In this document: positions 25,410 to 36,007 of the stretch, in pieces
Position numbering within the stretch: the first letter of the stretch is position 1
How the letters are laid out: every line of letters begins with the position of its first letter
Source: Bradyrhizobium sp. SRL28
GTDB taxonomy: Bacteria > Pseudomonadota > Alphaproteobacteria > Rhizobiales > Xanthobacteraceae
Length of the DNA stretch: 64,000 bases
Assembly: GCF_018596315.1 (NCBI RefSeq)
Contig: NZ_JAHEAG010000019.1
Location: forward strand, 1 to 64,000
Reading direction: 5' to 3'
The notes under the pieces: generated by a model
What the model was told of the DNA's origin: nothing
The model's database searches: none
The model's input: only the letters and a program-made list of their open reading frames with translations
Made by a program: the position numbers and the translations under genes

Positions 25410-26114
25410 TCACCAGTTTTCGCGGAAAGGCCGCAGTTCCGCGAGGAATGACCAGGCCGATCGGTCCTGACCGTAGAGATGGTACAGTTCGTCGGCGATG
25501 GCGGCAGGCTTGATGAAGAATTCATCCGGTTTGTCGCTCATCCGCGCCCGCATCCCGGGCGTGTCGATTACCGCGTCGATGAGGACATAGGCGACGTGGA
25601 CGCCAAGAGGCCCCATGTCACGTGCGATCGACTCGGCCAATATACGCTGCGCCGCCTTTGTCGGAGCGAAGCCGGCGAAATTAGCCTTACCCCGGATCGA
25701 AGACGTGTTTCCGGTCACCAGGATCGCGCCCTTACCTCTCTCAATCATGTCAGGAGCCACTTCGCGGGCCAGATATAACAAGCCCATCACGTTCACCTCG
25801 AAATTGCCCTTCAGCATCTTCGGATCGATCTCGCGAAAGCTTCCCCAGCCTCCTCCGACCGCGTTGTGGATGAGAACCTCGGCCGCTCCAAAACGGCGCT
25901 TTACGTCATTGACGACGGTCCGCACCTGGCTCTCGTCGGACACGTCGCAGGTCACCGCGTGCACATCGGGAAGCTCTTGCGCAAGGCGATTGGTGAGCTC
26001 GGCTGAGCGGGCAAGCGCTATGATACGGAATCCGCCCGCAGAGAACCGCTTGACGATGGCAGCTCCCGTGCCCGGCCCCACCCCGGTGACGATCGCGATC
26101 GGTTTCTCGGTCAT
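25410..26114 (-). CDS. SDR-fold protein with Tyr-to-Phe active site
   Basis: The protein has 234 residues. Cofactor loop TGVGPGTG (10-17), HNAVGG, Ser region VTGNTSSIRG, and Y-x3-K replaced by F149-A-P-T-K153. C-terminal motif ELRPFRENW is shared with the other atypical SDRs of this block. Start after AGGGAG. It is 20 bases from the molybdoenzyme gene and probably in one operon with it and the crotonase. Loss of the proton-donor Tyr makes ordinary dehydrogenase chemistry doubtful. Confidence 0.87.
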   Translation of the reverse strand: MTEKPIAIVTGVGPGTGAAIVKRFSAGGFRIIALARSAELTNRLAQELPDVHAVTCDVSDESQVRTVVNDVKRRFGAAEVLIHNAVGGGWGSFREIDPKMLKGNFEVNVMGLLYLAREVAPDMIERGKGAILVTGNTSSIRGKANFAGFAPTKAAQRILAESIARDMGPLGVHVAYVLIDAVIDTPGMRARMSDKPDEFFIKPAAIADELYHLYGQDRSAWSFLAELRPFRENW

Positions 26115-26134
26115 TTGATGCTCCCTTCGAGCTA

Positions 26135-28459
26135 TTATCCAGCCGCTCTCATATGAATTCGCTCGGACTGCGACTGATAGACGGCGGCCTCCTGCGCGGA
26201 CACCAGTGCCAGACGAACCGCGACGTTTTTGTGGTAGGGCGTGCCCGCAATGGGATCGCGGTTGCCGCTTTCCGTGAGCAGATTGATACGCGGCCCGTTG
26301 ATCAGGCGCTCTCCGTCCGACGTCGGGTATGCCTGACCGTAACCGTGCGGCAGCGCCAGCTGGCCATTCCGCATGGCATCGTCGACCTTGCAGCGGACGA
26401 CGAGCCGTCCGACCACCGACTCGACGGCGATCCAGTCACCATCCTCTGCGCCCAACTCGCTCAGATCGCTCGAATTGATCAACATGGCGCCGTCCGGATC
26501 CTCGCGCCGCCACGCGGGATCGCGAAAGATCTGGTTGGCGTTGAACATGCGGCGGCCACCCGCCGCCAGCATGAACGGAAACTCTTTTGGCGCGCCCGCT
26601 GCTTGCGGATCGAGCCGTGCCAGCCATTCCAGCATCTGCGGGACCACCAGCCGAACCTTGCGGTCCGAATGGCTGATCAATGACCAGACCTCATCATAGT
26701 CGTGCCGGGTAACGGCAGTGCCTTGCCGGGTGGCTACGATCGTGTCGAACAGGAGATCGCCGAGCTGGTGATCCGCCACCTCGTCCGATGCGCCGATCGC
26801 CCGCCGCACCGCTTGCGGCGATCGCTTCGCGCAAGCCAGCGCCGCGCCCCACAAGGGAGCTGCGGCCGCCGTGCCATCCGGAAGCGTCTGCCCCAGTGTA
26901 TGGTAGAGCACCAGGGCGGGAACTGCGCCGATCGAAGGGTTCTCCGCGATGAAAGCACGGAAGGCGATGGCGAACTCGGCTCGGGAACGCCGCGCCGCCT
27001 CCCGCAGGGGCGCGAGCACATTGTCACCTGGCAGAAGCCCCAGGGCGATGGCAAGCCGCGTGTAGATCTCGGGCTCCGGCAAGGTGCCGGCGAGCGGCGG
27101 TAATACACCGGCACGAACATGAAAATAGTTCGTCGGAAATTCGAAGTTGAACAGGGTGAATTCAGTTTTCTCAAATTGTGAGGACGCCGGGAGGACGTAA
27201 TGCGCGAGCCGTGCGGTTTCGGTCATCGCAACGTCGACCACAACGCACAGGTCGAGCGAGCGCAGCGCGCGTTCCACGGCCTCGGTGTTTGCGGCCGTGT
27301 TGGCGGGATTGGAACTGTCGATCCAGGCGCAGCGCAACCGGTCGGGATGGTCCTTGAGCACGGCTTCGGGGAAAATGTTGGGAGGCAACAGGCCCCCAAT
27401 AATTGCGTCGCCGGTCGGTGCGAATGTCTGGTTCGGAGAATTACCCCATAGCGGTTGAAGCCAGCTATGCAATTGGTTGGTGCCTTTACGACCGAAATTG
27501 CCGGAAAGCATGATCAGAAGCTTTTCGAGGTAGGAGTTGAGCGTCGAGTTGATGCCTTGCTGGATACCAAGCTCGACCCGAACCACCATGGCCTTCGCCG
27601 CGACGATCATCGCGGCGCAACGCTCCAGATCCGCGATCGAGATATCGGCGGCGGCAGCCCATTCTTCAACGGGGATGTTCAATAGCGCTTGCCTCACTTC
27701 CGTGAAGCCGATGGTGTGCTCCTCAATGAAGGCGTGGTCGATCCGGTCGGACCGGACAAGCGTGGCCAGCAGCGCGCCAAGGAGAAACGTGTCGGCACCA
27801 GGACGAACCGCGAGATGCAGATCCGCCATTTCGGCGGTTTCGGTTCGCCGGGGATCAATGACGATCAGCTTGCGTGCGGGATCCTTGCGGATTTGATTGA
27901 GATGATCGCGCGCATTAGGGAAGCCGTGCGCGATCCAGGGATTGGCACCGATGACAAGCAAGAGATCGCAATGATGGACGTCCTCGGCGGTGTGGCACGT
28001 CTGGCTGCCGAACATGTGGCCATTGACCCAGAAGTCGCCGGTTTTTTCCTGCGAAAGGGCGTTGAAGACGCTGCGCGAACCCAGTGCGCGCAACAATCCA
28101 CTGGCATAGGCGCCGCCGGCGTGGTTGCCCTGCCCGCCACCGCCGTAAAGGGCGATAGTCTTGCCGCCATATCTGTCGACGATGTCTCGCAGCCGGTCCG
28201 CGATTTCTGCGATCGCCACGTCCCACTCGATTGCATCAAAGCCGCCGTCGGCGCGGCGACGCAGCGGCGTCGTGAGCCGATCTCGGTGATGCGCATAATA
28301 TGGAATCCGGGTCGCCTTATTGCACAGGTAGCCCTGTGATTTCGGGCTCGAACGGTCGCCCCGTACTTTCTCGAGGCGCCCCTCGTTCACCAGGACTTCG
28401 ATCCCGCAATTGATGTAACACAGGTTGCAGGCCGTCTTGAGCCATTTGCCGGCCGTCAT
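26135..28459 (-). CDS. Molybdopterin-dependent oxidoreductase with one [4Fe-4S] cluster
   Basis: The protein has 774 residues, DMSO-reductase superfamily. The N-terminal cluster motif is C11-x2-C14-x3-C18-x27-C46. The bis-MGD domain has LLLVIGANPWIAHG (167-179), KLIVIDPRRTETAEMADLH, and the C-terminal molydopterin-binding domain NANQIFRDPAW, LPHGYGQAYP. No twin-arginine leader, so cytoplasmic. The region where formate and nitrate enzymes have a Cys or Sec ligand (about 133-150) contains none. No partner redox subunit is adjacent. Very strong GGGAGGT start. Lying between an SDR and a TetR in a CoA-catabolism block, its substrate is unknown. Confidence 0.92.
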   Translation of the reverse strand: MTAGKWLKTACNLCYINCGIEVLVNEGRLEKVRGDRSSPKSQGYLCNKATRIPYYAHHRDRLTTPLRRRADGGFDAIEWDVAIAEIADRLRDIVDRYGGKTIALYGGGGQGNHAGGAYASGLLRALGSRSVFNALSQEKTGDFWVNGHMFGSQTCHTAEDVHHCDLLLVIGANPWIAHGFPNARDHLNQIRKDPARKLIVIDPRRTETAEMADLHLAVRPGADTFLLGALLATLVRSDRIDHAFIEEHTIGFTEVRQALLNIPVEEWAAAADISIADLERCAAMIVAAKAMVVRVELGIQQGINSTLNSYLEKLLIMLSGNFGRKGTNQLHSWLQPLWGNSPNQTFAPTGDAIIGGLLPPNIFPEAVLKDHPDRLRCAWIDSSNPANTAANTEAVERALRSLDLCVVVDVAMTETARLAHYVLPASSQFEKTEFTLFNFEFPTNYFHVRAGVLPPLAGTLPEPEIYTRLAIALGLLPGDNVLAPLREAARRSRAEFAIAFRAFIAENPSIGAVPALVLYHTLGQTLPDGTAAAAPLWGAALACAKRSPQAVRRAIGASDEVADHQLGDLLFDTIVATRQGTAVTRHDYDEVWSLISHSDRKVRLVVPQMLEWLARLDPQAAGAPKEFPFMLAAGGRRMFNANQIFRDPAWRREDPDGAMLINSSDLSELGAEDGDWIAVESVVGRLVVRCKVDDAMRNGQLALPHGYGQAYPTSDGERLINGPRINLLTESGNRDPIAGTPYHKNVAVRLALVSAQEAAVYQSQSERIHMRAAG

Positions 28460-28473
28460 TTTGACCTCCCTTG

Positions 28474-29097
28474 TTATGATTTTTCGCAGCGCGTCGCCTT
28501 TGTTGTTCTTCGTTGCGGCTTCCGAGTCCGGCCGCCTGCGGTCTTGCGTCCGGCATCGAGGATGCGGTCGGAAAGTTTCCCCGCGCCAACGGCACGCGAC
28601 AGCACGATCGATCCCACCATGGTTGCGATAGCGCCTGTCGCGATTTGGCGGGCCTGTCCAAGTGGCTCACCGGGAAGCAACTCGACAAGGGCATCGATCA
28701 TCTTCTCGAGTTTGGAAGCCAGGGCCTGCTGCTCGCTCGGGCTCGATCGCGCGACATCGACGGCCAGGGTTGGAAGCGCGCAACCCTGTTTGGGATTGTC
28801 GCGATGCCGGAGACTAAGATAATCGGCGATCAACGCCTCGAAGCGTTCCCTGCTGGTTTTCCCGTTCGCCAGTTTTTTCCATCGATCAGTCGTTTGGTCC
28901 ATTGCAAAGGCGATCGCCTCGCTGACAAGCGCGGCACGCGAATCGAAATGGTTATAGAAACCGCCGTGCGTGAGACCCGCGAGCTTCATTAAGTCGACAA
29001 CACTGAGCCCTTCCGCGCCCTTTTGGCGCAAACCATAGGAGGCATTTTCAACGATCCGATCGTGGGTTTGACGCCTGTGGTCTTCTACGTATCGCAT
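28474..29097 (-). CDS. TetR-family regulator
   Basis: Start at ATG 29097 (MRYVEDHRR), 5 bases after GGAG; the longer frame to 29190 has no ribosome site. 207 residues: HTH (about 12-58) with VVDLMKLAGLTHGGFYNHF, ligand domain with HRDNPKQGCALPTLAVDVA, and a Lys/Arg-rich tail. Related to the TetR at 23849. It sits directly upstream of the molybdoenzyme gene (same strand) and divergent from the thiolase 29269; the 22-bp palindrome at 29220-29241 is its likely site. Confidence 0.9.
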   Translation of the reverse strand: MRYVEDHRRQTHDRIVENASYGLRQKGAEGLSVVDLMKLAGLTHGGFYNHFDSRAALVSEAIAFAMDQTTDRWKKLANGKTSRERFEALIADYLSLRHRDNPKQGCALPTLAVDVARSSPSEQQALASKLEKMIDALVELLPGEPLGQARQIATGAIATMVGSIVLSRAVGAGKLSDRILDAGRKTAGGRTRKPQRRTTKATRCEKS

Positions 29098-29219
29098 CGC
29101 CACTCCGTGCAAGGTCCTAAGGTGATCGGCTGCACAAACCGTCCCCATCCCCTCGAAGCAATTCTGGAACCGCGCTTCCTTGAAGTTCACGGCAACATTT
29201 CATTGCAATACCGGCTATC

Positions 29220-29241
29220 TTATATGACTATCGTCATATAA
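29220..29241. promoter_or_regulatory. TetR operator between regulator and thiolase
   Basis: A 22-bp inverted repeat, TTATATGAC-TATC-GTCATATAA, with core ATGACTATCGTCAT. The core differs by one base from the palindrome at 23712, in line with the similarity of the two TetR proteins. Confidence 0.65.
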
Positions 29242-29268
29242 CAACACCTATCAACAGGAGAGTTCGCC

Positions 29269-30468
<1,200 letters not shown>

Positions 30469-30564
30469 TACGGCCGATCCGACAGATAAGGGCTCGGCGA
30501 GCGGCGCGAACCGCGTCACTCGCCGCCTTGTAACCTGCCTATCCCTATCAGCGCGAAAGTTCCC

Positions 30565-31788
30565 ATGGCTGACCAGTGCGAAACGACCAAGAGCGTGCCG
30601 CGGGATGTTCCCGTCTCCAGTGGCCTGGCGATCGCAGTCCTTTCCGTCCTGGCCGCCACGGGAACGCTCGCAACCAACATCTTGCTGCCGTCGCTCCCGC
30701 AGATTGCGATCTCATTGAATGTCACCAGTGCGGCGGTCACGTCCGCCATCACCGTCTTTCTTGCGGTGTTCGGGATAGGCCAGCTCCTCGTCGGAACGCT
30801 TTCGGATCGCTACGGCAGACGCTGGCCAGTCCTGATCGGATTTGCCGTGTTCATCGGCGGCAGCGTCTGGTGCGGTTTGGCAACAGATCTACCTAATCTT
30901 CTGGTCGGCCGCATCGTGCAGGCTGCTGGCGCTTGCGCGACGTCAGTGTTGTCTCGCGCCATCGCCCGCGACATGTTCAGTGGGCCGGCGCTAGCGCGCG
31001 CGATGGCGCTAATCATGATCGTAATGTCCGCAGCCCCCGGATTCTCGCCTCTGCTCGGCGGCGCACTCGATCACAGTTTTGGCTGGCGCTCCGAGTTCGC
31101 TCTCGTCGCGGCCTTTGCCGCGGCTGGCGCCATTGCTTACGGCATCATCCTCGGCGAAACCCACAATTCGATCCGCACTCCGTTCAATCTGGTCGCCATC
31201 GCCAGGACCTATGTCGGCCTGCTTGCCGATCGTCGTTTCGCCATCCCCGCCGCAACCGCGAGCCTGATCATCGGCGGCTTGTTCTCGATGTTTTCGGCTG
31301 CACCGCGCCTATTCATTGAAGCGTTGCACTTCACGCCGATCCAACTCGGCCTCTTCTTCGCTGGCACCGTTTTTATCGTATTCGCCGCGGGCATGCTGGC
31401 GACGAAACTGGCACCACGCTACGGGCTCGATCGTCCGATCCAGGCGGGACTGTGGGCGACGGCCACCAGCAGCCTTGCGATCCTGCTCATTTCGATGATC
31501 AGCCCGACTTTCCTGCCGTTTCTGGGCGCGATGTGCGTTTTTCTCCTCGGCATGGGCGTTGTCAGCCCACTGGCTACTGCGCGGGCGCTTTCTCCATTCG
31601 GAGAGAAGGCCGGCGCCGCCTCGGCACTGCTGGGTTTCTGGCAGATGATGAACGCCGCAATCGGCGTTTGGCTTGCTGCTTCGGTGTCGCATGAAGCAAT
31701 GTTCGCGCTCGGCGTCGTGTTGAGCGCGTTTTCACTGCTGGCACTTGGCCTGTACGCGTGGGGCCTGAGGTCACCTGCTCCCCATTAG
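30565..31788 (+). CDS. MFS transporter, Bcr/CflA drug-efflux type
   Basis: An inner-membrane proton antiporter with 12 predicted spans over 407 residues. Spans 1-2 include LAIAVLSVLAATGTLATNIL and ITVFLAVFGIGQLLVG, then motif A GTLSDRYGRRW (about 77), and the antiporter proline-rich region MSAAPGFSPLLGGAL. Probably exports a toxic compound or pathway intermediate. It follows the thiolase by 96 bases in the same direction and its stop overlaps that of the convergent flavin reductase gene. Confidence 0.9.
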   Translation: MADQCETTKSVPRDVPVSSGLAIAVLSVLAATGTLATNILLPSLPQIAISLNVTSAAVTSAITVFLAVFGIGQLLVGTLSDRYGRRWPVLIGFAVFIGGSVWCGLATDLPNLLVGRIVQAAGACATSVLSRAIARDMFSGPALARAMALIMIVMSAAPGFSPLLGGALDHSFGWRSEFALVAAFAAAGAIAYGIILGETHNSIRTPFNLVAIARTYVGLLADRRFAIPAATASLIIGGLFSMFSAAPRLFIEALHFTPIQLGLFFAGTVFIVFAAGMLATKLAPRYGLDRPIQAGLWATATSSLAILLISMISPTFLPFLGAMCVFLLGMGVVSPLATARALSPFGEKAGAASALLGFWQMMNAAIGVWLAASVSHEAMFALGVVLSAFSLLALGLYAWGLRSPAPH

Positions 31789-32438
31789 GTGCCATGGAAC
31801 TCCGGTTTGCTGCTGCCAGGCGGCCGCTTCATCTCGAACATGTTCTCCGTCCTGACCTCGAGGTAATCTCCACCACGGCCGGCGCGCAGTATGGGACGCG
31901 CAAGGGCCGTGTTGTATACACCGTCCTCGATCAAGGACTTGTCGATGTATACTGCGACGACCTCGCCGAGCACGAACCATCCTTCGACCTTCTCACCGCG
32001 CGCATTCGACAGCTGAGAGACGTCGACGACCTTGCATTCCATAGCGGCCCTGCTCTCGCCTACCCGCGGCACAGCGACGTGGCGCCCGGGTATTGCCGTC
32101 AGCCCTGCGGCTTCGAACTCGCTCACGCCGTGATCGAGCGGCGTCGCCGTCACGTTCATGCGCTCGCCAAGATCCATCGTAACCAGATTCCAGACGAATT
32201 CGCGGGTCTCGCTGACGTTCTTGACGGTGTCCTTCCACGAAATTGACGAGAACCCGATTATCGGAGGGTCGTAGAGGAACGCGTTGAAGAAGCTGTATGG
32301 AGCGAGGTTCAGTTGACCAGCCGCATTGCGCGACGAAATCCAGCCAATCGGACGCGGCGCGACAATCGCGTTGAATGGATTATGCCGGAGCCCGTGACCC
32401 TTCGACGGCTCGTAATAGTGGAAGTCAACCATATCCAT
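31785..32438 (-). CDS. Flavin reductase-like domain protein (FMN-binding split barrel)
   Basis: The protein has 217 residues. FMN-binding segment NPFNAIVAPRPIGWISSRNA, NLAPYSFFNAFLYDPPIIGF, and EFVWNLVTMDL are typical of the FlaRed/DIM6 family. It would supply reduced flavin or act as a small flavoprotein oxidoreductase. GGAGAAAA precedes ATG 32438. Same strand as the nitronate monooxygenase-like gene 110 bases upstream. Confidence 0.9.
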   Translation of the reverse strand: MDMVDFHYYEPSKGHGLRHNPFNAIVAPRPIGWISSRNAAGQLNLAPYSFFNAFLYDPPIIGFSSISWKDTVKNVSETREFVWNLVTMDLGERMNVTATPLDHGVSEFEAAGLTAIPGRHVAVPRVGESRAAMECKVVDVSQLSNARGEKVEGWFVLGEVVAVYIDKSLIEDGVYNTALARPILRAGRGGDYLEVRTENMFEMKRPPGSSKPEFHGT

Positions 32439-32548
32439 AAATTTTCTCCGAGGCTACCGAAGGCCATCCGTCGCTGGCCGGTCGGGCTTCATCAATGGCG
32501 ATCAACCCTCGTCAGAACATCCGGCAGCAGCACACCCGTCCGGAACGC

Positions 32549-33562
32549 TCACGCGATCGCCCGGGTGGCAGCCAGCCTTTGCTCGGCACCATCGAGGAAG
32601 CCAGTCAAACGCTGACGGATGATTCGTTCGGCGTCCGCCATGATGCGGTCGATCAGTTCCTTTACCGTCGGGATGTCGTGAATGAGGCCCGCGACCATGC
32701 CGCAACTCCAGGCGCCAGCGTCCATATCGCCGTCGATCATCACCTTGGGATAGACGCCCGCCACCTGATCGTGGATATCTTCGATCTTGAGTTGCTCGCC
32801 CTTCTCTCGTTCGATTTCGAGCAACTGCCCGACGCCTTTGTTGTTCAATACGCGCTCGGTGTTGCGGAGCCCGCGCATGACCAGACGCGTGTCGAGCTCT
32901 GATGCCTTGACCAGCGCATTCTTGACGTTTTCGTGCACGGGCGCTTCTTTGGTGGCAATGAAGCGCGTTCCCATGTTCATCCCGGCGGCCCCCATCGCAA
33001 GGGCAGCGACGAGGCTGCGTGCGTCCGCCATGCCGCCCGACGCCACGAATGGGATCTTCAGTTCCTCGGCCGCTCGCGGCAACAGGATCATGTTGGGCAT
33101 ATCGTCCTCACCGGGATGGCCGCCGCATTCGAAACCGTCAACGCTGACGGCGTCGCAGCCGATCTGTTCGGCCTTCAGCGAATGGCGAACGGACGTGCAT
33201 TTGTGAATCACTTTGATGCCACCCGCCTTCAAGGCCGGCATATATTGCTCAGGGCTGCGACCCGCGGTTTCAACGACCTTGATCCCGCCTTCCCTGATGG
33301 CTGCGATGTACTCCGGATAGGGCGGCGCGCTGAAGGTCGGCAGGAACGTCAGGTTCACGCCGAACGGCTGGTCCGTCATGTCCCGGCAACGCGCGATCTC
33401 CTTGGCCAGCAGTTCCGGCGTCCTCTGCGTCAGGCCGGTGATGATTCCAAGCCCGCCGGCGTTCGAAACTGCGGCCGCGAGTTCGGCAAACCCCACATAG
33501 TGCATTCCGCCCTGGATGATCGGATGTTCGATACCGAACATTTCGGTGATTGCTGTCTTCAC
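32549..33562 (-). CDS. Nitronate monooxygenase-like flavoprotein (2-nitropropane dioxygenase family)
   Basis: FMN TIM barrel of 337 residues with a GTG start after GGAGG. Motifs: IEHPIIQGGMHYVG, GGLGIITG, GVNLTFLP, VDGFECGGHPGEDD, PFVASGGMADARSL and MGTRFIATKEAP. Members oxidise nitronates or act as NAD(P)H flavin reductases; in steroid-type pathways homologues act on CoA esters. With a thiolase and two acyl-CoA dehydrogenases upstream on the same strand, a role on a CoA intermediate is plausible but unproven. Confidence 0.92.
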   Translation of the reverse strand: MKTAITEMFGIEHPIIQGGMHYVGFAELAAAVSNAGGLGIITGLTQRTPELLAKEIARCRDMTDQPFGVNLTFLPTFSAPPYPEYIAAIREGGIKVVETAGRSPEQYMPALKAGGIKVIHKCTSVRHSLKAEQIGCDAVSVDGFECGGHPGEDDMPNMILLPRAAEELKIPFVASGGMADARSLVAALAMGAAGMNMGTRFIATKEAPVHENVKNALVKASELDTRLVMRGLRNTERVLNNKGVGQLLEIEREKGEQLKIEDIHDQVAGVYPKVMIDGDMDAGAWSCGMVAGLIHDIPTVKELIDRIMADAERIIRQRLTGFLDGAEQRLAATRAIA

Positions 33563-33615
33563 AAGTGCCTCCGATGTGGTTTCACAGATGTCTGGTCTGG
33601 CCGGCTTGTTGCTCG

Positions 33616-34803
33616 TCAGTGGACAATTTCAAGAAGTCCTGCGGCGCCCATGCCACCGCCCACGCACATGGTGACGACGGCGTATTTGGCCTTGCGCCGG
33701 CGACCCTCGATCAAGGCGTGGCCGGTCAGCCGCGCTCCGGTCATACCGTAGGGATGGCCAACCGCGATCGAGCCGCCATTGACGTTGAGCTTTTCCGGAT
33801 CGATCCCGAGCTTGTCGCGGCAATAGATTACTTGCACCGCGAATGCCTCGTTCAATTCCCAGAGATCAATATCGTCGATCTTGAGTCCGTGTCGCTTGAG
33901 AAGCCGGGGCACGGCGTAGACCGGCCCCACTCCCATCTCGTCCGGCTCGCAGCCTGCCGAGACAAACCCGCGGAAAATGCCGAGCGGCTTTAGTCCCTTC
34001 TGCACCGCCAATCTGTCACTCATGATGACGGCCGCACTTGCGCCGTCCGACAACTGGCTCGCATTGCCGCCAGTGATGGTGAAGCCCGGCCCCTTGGCCG
34101 GCTTGACGCCGGCGAGACCATCAGCGGTGGTATCGGGACGCGGTCCCTCGTCAGCCGACAGCGTCACTTGCTGATATGACACGGCACCGGTCGCCTTGTC
34201 CGTGACCGCCATCGTCGTCTTGATCGGTGCAAGTTCGTCGTTGAAGCAGCCGGCTTGCTGCGCTGCCGCGGTTCGGCGCTGGCTCTCCAAACTATATTCG
34301 TCCTGGCGTCCGCGCGAAATGTCGTAGCGCTTTGCCACGATCTCGGCTGTATCCAGCATCGCCATGTAGGCATCTCCCTTCATGGCGAGCAGCTCCGAAT
34401 CGACGGCATGAAACATATTCATCTGCTTGTTTTGCACCAAGCTGATCGACTCGCCACCGCCGCCGATAGCGACTTCCACACCGTCGAAGATCACGGACCG
34501 CGCCGCCAGGGCAATCGCCTGAAGGCCGGACGCGCATTGGCGATCGATGGTCGTTCCGGCCACGCTCACCGGAAGTCCGGCCCGCAATAGCGCCTTGCGA
34601 GCGATATTGGTGCCAGTGGTACCCTGTTGCATGGCGCAACCCATCACGACATCCTCTACTTCGGCGCCCTCGATCTGAGCGCGTGAGAGCGCCGACGAGA
34701 TCGCATGCCCTAACAGGGTGGCGCCCTCGGTATGGTTGAGCGCGCCCTTGTATGCCTTTCCGATCGGGGTGCGGGCGGTCGAGACGATCACAGCTTCAGT
34801 CAT
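33616..34803 (-). CDS. Acetyl-CoA acyltransferase (3-ketoacyl-CoA thiolase)
   Basis: The protein has 395 residues. Active-site Cys in TIDRQCASGLQA (about 91), His in NGGSIAVGHPYGMTGAR (about 352), second Cys in CVGGGMGAAG (about 382). GHPYGMTGAR and the sequence overall match acyltransferases of degradative (FadA-like) rather than acetoacetyl type. Same direction as the acyl-CoA dehydrogenase pair, so likely the last step of one beta-oxidation round. Confidence 0.95.
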   Translation of the reverse strand: MTEAVIVSTARTPIGKAYKGALNHTEGATLLGHAISSALSRAQIEGAEVEDVVMGCAMQQGTTGTNIARKALLRAGLPVSVAGTTIDRQCASGLQAIALAARSVIFDGVEVAIGGGGESISLVQNKQMNMFHAVDSELLAMKGDAYMAMLDTAEIVAKRYDISRGRQDEYSLESQRRTAAAQQAGCFNDELAPIKTTMAVTDKATGAVSYQQVTLSADEGPRPDTTADGLAGVKPAKGPGFTITGGNASQLSDGASAAVIMSDRLAVQKGLKPLGIFRGFVSAGCEPDEMGVGPVYAVPRLLKRHGLKIDDIDLWELNEAFAVQVIYCRDKLGIDPEKLNVNGGSIAVGHPYGMTGARLTGHALIEGRRRKAKYAVVTMCVGGGMGAAGLLEIVH

Positions 34804-34855
34804 GGTTACACCTTTGGTTGGATACGACAGTCGGATTACCGCCTCGGACGGACAT

Positions 34856-35986
34856 TCAGCTTTGCTGCGCGTATCGCATCAGATGATAGGCAGGATCGCC
34901 AAACTGGATATTGATGGAGTTTATCCGTTTGAAGTAATGGCCGACGTTCAATTCGTCGCTCATACCCATGCCTCCATGTAGCTGTACGGCCTGCTCCGCG
35001 ACGAAGCGCGCGGCGTAGCCGACTTTCGACTTCGCACCAGACGCCAGCTTCGATCCATTTGGCTCCCGAGCCGCGAGGCTGAGGCTCAAATGTTGTGTCA
35101 GCGAGATCGACTCTTCGAGCGCGATGAACATGTCGACCATGCGGTGCTGCAACACCTGAAACGTCCCAAGGGCGACCCCGAACTGCTTGCGTGCTTTGCT
35201 GTACTCAAGCGTCGCCGAATTCAGCACCGACATCGCGCCGACTGCTTCCGCGCAGAGCGCAGCGATAGCACGGTCGCGGCACGCTTCGAGCGCCGCGACA
35301 CCTTCGCCTTCGGTACCAAGCAACTGGCTGTTGGGCACTTGGACGTCCATCAGCGTGAGCTCGGCGGCGCGCCGGCCATCGACGGTCTTGAAGCTTTGCA
35401 AGTGGAGATTGGCCGAATGGCGATCGACGACGAACAGGCTTACGCCGGCACGATCGCGCGGCCCACCGGACGTCCGCGCCGAGACGATCAGTTTGTCGGC
35501 CCACGGCGCACCAATCACCGCCGACTTCGTTCCGCTCAGGACAAAATTGTCCCCCTGGCGCCGCGCCGTCGTCGTTACGTTGTCAAAATCGTAGCGTGAT
35601 CGCCCCTCCGCCCAGGCCAGCGTCCATATGGCGCTGCCGTCCATAATATTCGGCAAGAACACCTCGCGCTGCTCCGGTGAGCCGGCGTCTTCGATCAGGC
35701 CGCCAGCGAGAACAACGGTCTCGAAATACGGTTCGACGACCAAACTTCGTCCGAACTCCTGCATCACGATCATGGTCGCAAGCGATCCGCCACCAAGACC
35801 GCCGGAGCTTTCCTGAAACGGTGCCGCGCACAACCCAAGCTCGGCAAAGGCGCTCCAGTGCTTGCGGCTCCAGCCTTCATCCGTCGCAACAATTTTTCGA
35901 CGCTCGTCGAAATCGTACTGCTCGCGCAGGAAGCGTTGAATGCTGGAGCGGAGCAATTCCTGTTCTTCCGTCAACTGGATATCCAT
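34856..35986 (-). CDS. Acyl-CoA dehydrogenase, small-subunit type (PimD-like)
   Basis: FAD-dependent alpha,beta-desaturation of an acyl-CoA. 376 residues with MDIQLTEEQELLRSSIQRFL, a diverged flavin-binding loop (WTLAWAEGRSRYDFDN), KARKQFGVALGTFQVLQHRM and AVQLHGGMGMSDELNVGHYF. The upstream gene, 21 bases away, encodes a different acyl-CoA dehydrogenase; such tandem pairs form heterotetramers in pimeloyl-CoA and steroid side-chain degradation. The chain length handled is unknown. Confidence 0.93.
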   Translation of the reverse strand: MDIQLTEEQELLRSSIQRFLREQYDFDERRKIVATDEGWSRKHWSAFAELGLCAAPFQESSGGLGGGSLATMIVMQEFGRSLVVEPYFETVVLAGGLIEDAGSPEQREVFLPNIMDGSAIWTLAWAEGRSRYDFDNVTTTARRQGDNFVLSGTKSAVIGAPWADKLIVSARTSGGPRDRAGVSLFVVDRHSANLHLQSFKTVDGRRAAELTLMDVQVPNSQLLGTEGEGVAALEACRDRAIAALCAEAVGAMSVLNSATLEYSKARKQFGVALGTFQVLQHRMVDMFIALEESISLTQHLSLSLAAREPNGSKLASGAKSKVGYAARFVAEQAVQLHGGMGMSDELNVGHYFKRINSINIQFGDPAYHLMRYAQQS

Positions 35987-36007
35987 CCGATGCCTCGTGC
36001 GATGTGG

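Noticed and set aside
26734..27174. 146-codon minus-strand frame inside the molybdoenzyme
   Set aside because: Same strand but different frame from a long clear gene; Arg/Ser/Pro-rich shadow.
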